DNA of 64,000 bases from Sophora flavescens. Lineage: Eukaryota > Streptophyta > Magnoliopsida > Fabales > Fabaceae. This document shows positions 57,850-64,000 of the stretch, in pieces. The position numbers and the translations under genes were made by a program. Location: the NCBI GenBank assembly GCA_030762895.1, contig CM061062.1, forward strand, positions 6,041,293 to 6,105,292, given 5' to 3'. How positions within the stretch are numbered: the first letter of the stretch is position 1; each line of letters begins with the position of its first letter. Below the pieces are notes generated by a model that searched no databases, was not told the origin of the DNA, and saw only the letters and a program-made list of their open reading frames with translations.

Positions 57850-58223
57850 GTCTATGTTTAATAAGATAAACATGAAACCATAGTTTGTATATAGATAGTG
57901 ATGTATGTTAGATGAACTCCGAGCATATCTTGCATGGAGTAGCATGGTAAATCAGTATCTAAGCCTTATATATAATTGATGCAAGCTGTTAATGAAAGAT
58001 CTCTTAGTAAATTTATTTCTTCGTTTATATTTGTGGAATGAACCAGATGAAACAACATGGGTAACTGTCATTTATAGAGAGAGAAAAAACTCAATATATT
58101 GATATTGAACAAAACACAGAAATGCATCTTTAACTCATTAAGACGAATTTTTGGCTTTTTGACCGTGCATGACCCCATCCTCCACCAGCCGTTGCTGCTG
58201 CATCATCTCTCCTAGTCCTCCCC

Positions 58224-58510
58224 TTACAACTGAATTGTTTCCGGGCGGCTTGTGTCCTCGCCATTATTTCTATAGATGCCATGAAGTATCATTTTAATCA
58301 TTCCCAGTGGGATGCCCAGCACATTTGGGATCTGCATAAAATGAAAACTGTATTAATATCATATTAGTTTTTTAATTGATAAAGTAATATAATAGATACT
58401 TGCAATCACATGGGTATCTCGGACAAATATACCATACAGAAGCCAGATCGTGGCAATGACATCGGGAAGGTCGACATATACTCGACACTCCTTGTACGAA
58501 TCACATCAAC
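58224..58510 (-). pseudogene. SWEET sugar transporter gene fragment, last two exons
   Basis: The minus-strand exon 58510-58400 reads VDVIRTRSVEYMS. After a one-base shift it reads LPDVIATIWLLYGIFVRDTH then VIA. The terminal exon 58331-58224 reads IPNVLGIPLGMIKMILHGIY then RNNGEDTSRPETIQL and TAA. This matches the sixth and seventh membrane helices of SWEETs (V.RT.SVE(Y/F)MP...W..YG.(F/L)..D..(V/I)A.PN.LG...G..QM.LY.IYR). Upstream exons are missing; the copia-A family LTR begins 40 bp beyond. The frameshift and imperfect donor phase mark it as a pseudogene. Confidence 0.78.
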
Positions 58511-58550
58511 CTGAGAGCATGCATGAAATTAATGAGTGATAATCCCATTA

Positions 58551-59347
58551 TGTTGAAGGTGCCTCAAAATCAAGTTTAAAACTGCAGAATTTAGTGTTTA
58601 GACCGCTGGTAATCGATTACGGGAAGGCCGTAATCGATTACAGACCTTCGACCAGGAATTCTGACGTTTCAGAACTGTGGACAGACAGCCGGTAATCTAT
58701 CGATTACCAACAGGTCGAAATCGATTACGGCGCGTCAGTTTCTGATATTTAAGTTCGTTATAACAGCGAACGAAATGAGATCTGGGATTTCTTTAGTGCG
58801 TTTTTCAGAGCGAAAAAGAGAGAAAAACCTAAAGAATACTATCGTCTTGTATTGCTTTGATTCTATTGTGAATTGAGAGAAGAATCAAGAGAGGATTAGA
58901 GAGAGATCAAGGGTTCTGTGAAAATAGAGAGACGAAAGGCTTGGATTCTCTTGTTTGTTCATCTTGAGCATGGTGGAGTGAAGATCCAAGGGATCTCTAT
59001 TGTAATTTTTATCAAAGTTCATAATGGAGGAGGCTCTCTCCCGTGGATGTAGGCCACATTGACTGAATCACGCTAAACTGTGTGTGTGCTCTCTATCTCT
59101 TCTTCCCTTTCTCTTTTCTTGCTACTGTAATTGAATTACTTGTTGTGGTAATTCAATTACCACATATTACTGTGCTTTTATTTTTTGCGTTTTTGCGAAT
59201 TTGTTTTTGCTGGTTGTTTGCTATAGTATTTCTTCTACATTAGGTGTATTGGGTTTAGGTTGCAAAACTCTATTTCTTGATACTGTGTAGTCTTTTGTGT
59301 ATTGTTTCAGGAATCTTCTTTGGGTTCTTTCATACATTGGACCAACA
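58551..59347 (+). repeat. 5' LTR of a second copia-A family element (plus strand)
   Basis: 797 bp from TGTTGAAGGTGCC to GGACCAACA, homologous to the copia-A LTRs but on the opposite strand. It contains the GTAATCGATTACGG palindromes and is followed by AGTGGCTCCGTCTGTGGG, the same primer-binding-like site. Confidence 0.9.
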
Positions 59348-59580
59348 AGTGGCTCCGTCTGTGGGAATTGAAAGAAGAAGAAAGATCAAAAGGTTGAACA
59401 ATAGGAAACACAAAGTATGACATAGAGAAATTCTCCAAAAGTAATGACTTCGGGTTATGGAGGGTTAAGATGGAGGCAATCTTGATACAACTTGGATGTG
59501 TAGAAGCTCTCAAGGGAGAGACAAGGATGGCGGACACTCTATCACAAAGGAAGAAGGCTGACATGATAGAGAAGGAAACA
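59348..59580 (+). pseudogene. Truncated copia-A family gag (first 60 codons)
   Basis: Reads GNTKYDIEKFSKSNDFGLW, then VKMEAILIQLGCVEALKGET and LSQRKKADMIEK, colinear with copia-A gag. The initiator is ATA instead of ATG. Similarity stops abruptly at about 59575 (GAGAAG then GAAACAATAG), so the rest of the element is missing. Confidence 0.85.
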
Positions 59581-59948
59581 ATAGTAACCAATAGATTTTA
59601 AAAACAATCAATGACAAATATATCATTTCAAAATTCAAAATATAGTAAAGATTGATTGTTGAATTGATCTACCAAGAAAACCAATGATTCAAAATTAATC
59701 TCAGATTAATTTTCAACCAACATATTTTCAAATCTAAAATTAAATAGAGTAAGATATGAAAATAATTTCTTTCAACCATATTATTTAAAATATTTTTTTA
59801 TACAGATAATAATAGTGACAATAATATAAATTATTGTCTAGTAAGCGTGCATGCACTGAAATAAAGTATTGCTAACGCACTTGATAAAATCATTTTAAAT
59901 GAGTAATTAAAATTATTCAACCTGAACCACTTAATTAAAATAATATAA

Positions 59949-59989
<41 letters not shown>

Positions 59990-60448
59990 ATTATTGTTAT
60001 TGAAGAATGGTAAAAAAAATCGGGGTGTTACATGTTGGGTTTTAAATGCCCAATGTCATGTTGGTTTTCCAATCCTGGTGCTTGTTTGGATGTTAATTTA
60101 GGGGTAGGTGATGTGTATTACAGGGGGGCGGTGAAGGTAGCTCTGCTTTTGTTTTTGAGATAATTTGGGAATGCTTGTGTGTGACTTCATGCAGAGTCTT
60201 GGTTGCATTATATTAGCATTATGTGGCGGATTATAAGATTGGTTTCAAAGTGCTCTTCTACTTCTACAAGTATTTCAGGTGTCTTATGCAGACATCTAGC
60301 TTTATATATATAATTGTGCGTAATGGTGCTCTAAACATAATTGTGCTGTTCTGCTGGGGTTGGGAGAATTGATTAAGAGCCTTGGACAAAATAGACAGTG
60401 ACAAAAAAGGGTATAGAAAATGTAGAAGCACAATATGACACGAAACAC
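59581..60448. other. AT-rich DNA without recognised gene
   Basis: No ORF with family similarity was recognised. A (CATA)n/(TA)n microsatellite lies at 59951-59989, followed by CGGGGTGTTACATG near 60022, a phrase often seen at gypsy LTR starts; no partner was found. Confidence 0.4.
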
Positions 60449-61683
60449 GAGTACAATACAAAAGGGTATTGAGATACAAGAAATTTTAAAACTATACGAC
60501 ACAAAATGACTATAGTACAACGAAAATGCTAAATTGACACAGTGGGGGGACACCACATACGGCGACACCGTATGTGCCGTACTGTGCGGCAGTGTAGCTA
60601 CACTATACGACATTATAGTGGGTCCTTTTTTAAAAAAAAAATTAATTTTTTTTATAAATAATTTTTTTGATTAAGTATGTGTAAATATCTGGTGAATTGG
60701 GTACAAATATTTGGTGAATTCAGTTTATTATTTGGTGAATGAGTTTTTTTTTAGAAATAATTTTTTTGATTAAGTATGTGCAAATATATGATGAATCCGG
60801 TATAAATATCTGGTGAATTCAGTTCATTATCTGGTGAATAGGTTTTTTTGAGAAATAAATTTTGTGGTTAAGTATGTGCAAATATATGGTGAATTAGATA
60901 TAAATATATGGTGAATTCAGTTCATTATCTGGTGAATGTTTTTTTTTATAAATAAATTTTGTTGGTTAAGTATGTGTAAATATCTGGTGAATTGGGTACA
61001 AATATCTGGTGAATTCAGTTCATTATCTGGTGAATGAGTTTTTTTGAGAAATAATTTTTTTGGTTAAGTATGTGCAAATATCTGGTGAATCAGGTATAAA
61101 TATTTGGTGAATTCAGTTCATTATCTGGTGAATAGGTTTTTTTGAGAAATAAATTTTTTGTTTAAGTATGTGCAAATATATGGTGAATCGGGTATAAATA
61201 TCTGGTGAATTCAGATCATTATTTGGTGAATGTGTTTTTTTTATTAATAAATTTTTTGGTTAAGTATGTGTAAATATCTGGTGAGAGGGTTTTTTGATAA
61301 ATAAATTTTTTGGTTAAGTATGTACAAATATCTGGTGAATCATGTACAAATATCTGGTGAATCATGTACAAAAAAATTTGGTGAATCATCAGATATTTGT
61401 ACCCGATTCACCAGATATTTACACATACTTAATCAAAAAAATTATTTATAAAAAAATTAATTTTTTTTAAAAAAGGATCCGCTACAGTGCCGCATAGTGA
61501 GGTACATACGATGTCCGGTATTGATGTCGACAAAAATGTGTCAAATTAGCATAATTGTATAAATTAACATAGAATAGAAATCTTAAATCAAAAGAGATAA
61601 TTGATGTTATCAGTACAATACAAAAAGGTATAGAGATACAAGAAATTTTAAAACTATACGACACAAAATGACTATAATACAAA
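60449..61683. repeat. Foldback structure enclosing a tandem array
   Basis: About 72 bp (60449-60520) recurs directly at 61611-61683 (ACAAGAAATTTTAAAACTAT...). Between them, imperfect inverted arms (about 60521-60715 and 61376-61560) share GTGTAAATATCTGGTGAAT, the AAAAAATTAATTTTTTT block and a GCCGTACTGTGCGGCAGTG / CACTATGCGGCACTGTAGC pair. The layout suggests a foldback-type DNA element, but no transposase or clear target duplication supports a class. Confidence 0.55.
60673..61375 (+). repeat. Tandem repeat, about 98-bp unit, seven copies
   Basis: AAGTATGTG starts at 60673, 60772, 60870, 60968, 61066, 61164 and 61262, giving a period of 98-99, with a truncated unit at 61316. Each unit contains three spaced copies of ATCTGGTGAAT (variants ATTTGGTGAAT, ATATGGTGAAT) and a T-run, so there is also a sub-period of roughly 20-40 bp. 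Confidence 0.92.
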
Positions 61684-61792
61684 TATATAAAGATTTAGTT
61701 TTGGCTTTACTCATTATTTAGTTTTTGTCTTTTGATTTTGAAAAGGATTTTCTATTATCTGAAATAAATTTTTAAAAAAAGTTTTTAGTTTT

Positions 61793-62772
61793 GGCCACTG
61801 CTGTTTATACCTTGCAAATTGCTATTTGTATCTTGCAGTTTCAATTTTAATTTTTTTTCCAAAAATACCCTTCAGTTTCGGTGAGTTTTTACAAGTTTTT
61901 TCCGTAACGTAGCTTCCAGAATTTACTTTTTGGAAGCTTTCGGAAAATGAAATCCGAATACTCGTTACACCTCCGAAATTCAAAATCCGGATACATATTT
62001 GTGAGTCATTTATGATCTGTCGGATTATATTTTCCAGAAGTATAAAAATTATCACTTCTGGAAAGTACTTTAAAAGCTGTTGGGAAAGTAGAATCCAAAA
62101 CTCGATCTCGGTTCAGCTTCTTCCACTCTATGTCGATCAATTCTCTCAACCTCTGGCGTGCTTCCTCCTCACAAATGCCACTCTCGTTCATGTAGGACGT
62201 GATTGAATTGGTAGTCTCGCCCCTCTCGAGCTTAGTCTGTAAGTGTAATGCACAATAGTCAGTCATTACTCACCTTGTTTGCTGGTTCAATTATATATAT
62301 ATAGGTCATTAATTAATTACGTACAGCTGAGGTGGCGAGATCATTGCAGAGCTTGAAAATGGTGCATGAGGAGCGCACCAGGCCATGGTAATTGCTTAGA
62401 CCATGAAGAGCTTCCTTAGTGATATCTTGGGTGACTGAGAAATAGGAAGGAGCAAGAAGGTTATCTGCTTAGTGGCCTCAAGTACTTTTCGGAAAGTACT
62501 TTTCGGCAGTGATAATTTTTATACTTCCGAAAAATATAATCCGGTAGATCACAAATGACTCACAAATACGTATCCGGATTTTTAATTCGAAGGTGTAACG
62601 AATATCCGGATTTCGTTTTCCGGAAGCTTTCGAAAAGTAAATTCCGGAAGTTAGGTTATGAAAAAAACTTGCAAAAACTCCCAAAGACTGAAGGGTATTT
62701 TTAGAAGAAAAAAATTCAAATTGAAGTTGGAAGGTGCAAATATCAATTTGGAAGGTGTAAATAATAGTGTCC
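61793..62772. mobile_element. Pack-MULE-like element with about 290-bp terminal inverted repeats
   Basis: The left arm from GGCCACTGCTGTTTATACC and the right arm (GGACACTATTATTTACACC on the other strand) match imperfectly for about 290 bp, including ACCCTTCAGT, TTTGTGAGTCATTT and AGTATAAAAATTATCAC. The flanks TTTAGTTTT (61784-61792) and TTTAATTTT (62773-62781) are a 9-bp target duplication with one mismatch. Long TIRs plus 9-bp duplication indicate a Mutator-like element. It has no transposase; the interior is a terpene-synthase fragment. Confidence 0.82.
62095..62465 (-). pseudogene. Captured terpene synthase fragment (two 3'-terminal exon parts)
   Basis: The minus-strand exon 62465-62325 reads DNLLAPSYFSVTQDITKEAL, then HGLSNYHGLVRSSCTIFKLC and NDLATSA with donor GTACGT. 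The exon 62236-62095 reads TKLERGETTNSITSYMNESG, then ICEEEARQRLRELIDIEWKK and LNRDRVLDSTFPTAFKV. This is the C-terminal alpha domain of a Tps-b-like (mono)terpene synthase. The second metal-binding NSE/DTE motif is present as NDLATSATK; the expected Glu is Lys. It is a non-functional fragment carried by the surrounding TIRs; the aspartate-rich DDxxD region is absent. Confidence 0.85.
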
Positions 62773-64000
62773 TTTAATTTTTTATGCCTTAGCCCAAAAA
62801 GCAAACAAGGAAAAGAAAGACACACAATGATCCTAAAAATACTAAGCCCATCAAATATTTTGTTATTTTTTTTTAACAAAAACTACACACAATTAAAAAA
62901 ATTCAATAACTAAAAAGAACTAAAACCCACAGGTTATGAAACCAAACAAACAGAAGCCCAATATCAGAAGATAAAACAAATTATAATAAATTATAACAAA
63001 AGCTAAAAGATAGAAAATAAAACCAAGCAGAAGAAAAAAAAAGATTCTAGCTTCTCATTGTTGCCAACGTGCAGAGGCCAAGGAGAGCAAGTCTGGAACC
63101 AGGGCGGACGCGGCTGGAGGGAGAGCGTTGGTGGTGCCGTCCGAGATCTGCAGTTCGAGACGGTGGGGAAATGTGGCAGCGACGGGGCGGAGCGTGACGG
63201 AGCTGGGTTCGAGGCGGAGGAACGTGACGACGGTGGGTCGAAGCAGCATCGGTGGTGGTTGCGTCGTGGGGTGAGGCACGACGGCGGTGGCAAAGTACAG
63301 GGAAGATGCTCTTTTTTTTGTTTCTGGGTGTTGGATTTGGGGCGGAATGGAGGTTGTGGTGTTTGGCTTTTTGTTCTCTGGCTGGTAGGAATGGAGAAAA
63401 TTTGAGGCCTCTGTCCTGTTTTTATATCACTTACCCACAATTCTTCACCCGTCATTCTCTCACTTCTTCCACCTGTATTTCTTCACAAAAATGGATTCTC
63501 TGCCACGGTGACTTTAGTTAAAATTAGGAGAGAGAATATTAATAAAAATGGAGGGAAGAAACGAGAGAGAATAATAGATGAGAGAGACAACCTGCCTTTC
63601 CCGCAACAAAGTTAGACAATCCGTGCTCTTTCTTCACTTGCACGGCTTCACCCACATTTCTTCACTCTCACAGTCACACCTTTCCACCCACACTTCTTCA
63701 CCTGCACTTCAACTAGTCAACTTCAATATTTCGCTATATATAGAAAGGTTTTCATGTGTGGATCTTCGTACAGGTTAAAAAATTTAAAAGTAGTAATTAT
63801 TTATCAGAATTCAGTTTTGAAATTATAAAATATATAGTTTTTATATTAAAAAATAATAAAGTAAAACTTTTTATAATAATAATAATCTTTACTATTATTA
63901 AAAGGAAGATAGTGGTTGGACGTAACTGTAAAATCACTTGGATGATCGTAATAAAAAGATAATAGTTGGGTCAAATATTTAAACACATAAATGTCAATAA
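62773..64000. other. Unassigned right edge with a GC-rich patch
   Basis: Positions 63055-63310 are strikingly GC-rich for this window. They give a Pro/Ser/Arg-rich 150-codon minus-strand ORF (63003-63455) and an overlapping Gly-rich plus-strand ORF, which suggests low-complexity DNA rather than a gene. Positions 63410-63720 repeat CACTTCTTCACC-like words. No domain, splice structure or TE terminus was recognised. Confidence 0.35.

Noticed and set aside
63003..63455. 150-codon Pro/Ser-rich ORF as a possible host protein
   Set aside because: GC-rich low-complexity DNA is open in several frames on both strands; no recognisable domain, signal or conserved motif.

Overview
This window is plant nuclear DNA, almost entirely made of transposable elements (TEs) nested in one another, with scraps of host genes between them. 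Ty1/copia and Ty3/gypsy-Tat retrotransposons, CACTA, Mutator-like and hAT-like DNA elements, GT-AG introns in gene fragments, and SWEET, pentatricopeptide (PPR), terpene-synthase and Dicer-like fragments all point to a flowering plant. A dicot, possibly a legume, is my impression only. I see no intact host gene, rRNA or conventional tRNA gene.

Layout. 1-824: 5' end of a CACTA element (CACTA-1, minus). 825-2940: hAT-like remnant and a copia 3' end whose LTR holds a Mutator-like MITE. 3056-13127: decayed Tat-lineage gypsy element (gag, protease, RT, two RNase H domains, integrase) with a spliced antisense gene downstream. 13465-13920: exons of a WD40 gene resembling CDT2/DTL. 13921-26580: copia-A (minus, LTRs of about 0.8 kb), split by the complete CACTA-2 (16197-23282, TSD CGC). 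26702-28323: another CDT2-like exon and a probable solo LTR. 28324-32896: degenerate copia-B (TSD ACTGC) containing two SINE-like pieces. 32897-33589: host gene remnants. 33590-35494: short non-coding LTR element. 35505-42767: CACTA-3 (TSD TAG). 42768-45440: host exons, a MITE and a GC-rich LTR-like block. 45441-50884: copia-C (minus, TSD TGGCT), the least decayed retroelement. 51118-57467: CACTA-4 (TSD TTT). 57733-58510: PPR and SWEET gene fragments. 58551-59580: a 5' LTR plus partial gag of the copia-A family. 60449-61683: foldback structure with a tandem array of about 98 bp units. 61793-62772: Pack-MULE-like element carrying two terpene-synthase exons. 62773-64000: nothing recognised.

The most distinctive content is a CACTA family with CACTAGTG termini and long subterminal arrays of a palindromic AACGTCAGTT/AACTGACGTT motif. 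CACTA-2 and CACTA-4 keep only the TnpD-type transposase and share one deletion junction. CACTA-3 has lost TnpD and keeps only the second gene (En/Spm-type transposase region plus Ulp1-like protease). CACTA-1 and CACTA-3 also carry a piece of a Dicer-like gene.

Separately, fragments of several unrelated host genes (CDT2-like, an unidentified gene, SWEET, PPR) lie in the non-TE strips. Most are on the minus strand with introns retained, so the TEs may have landed in an older gene-fragment mosaic. Many reading frames are broken by TGG-to-TGA and CAG-to-TAG changes, as expected of methylated, silenced repeats.
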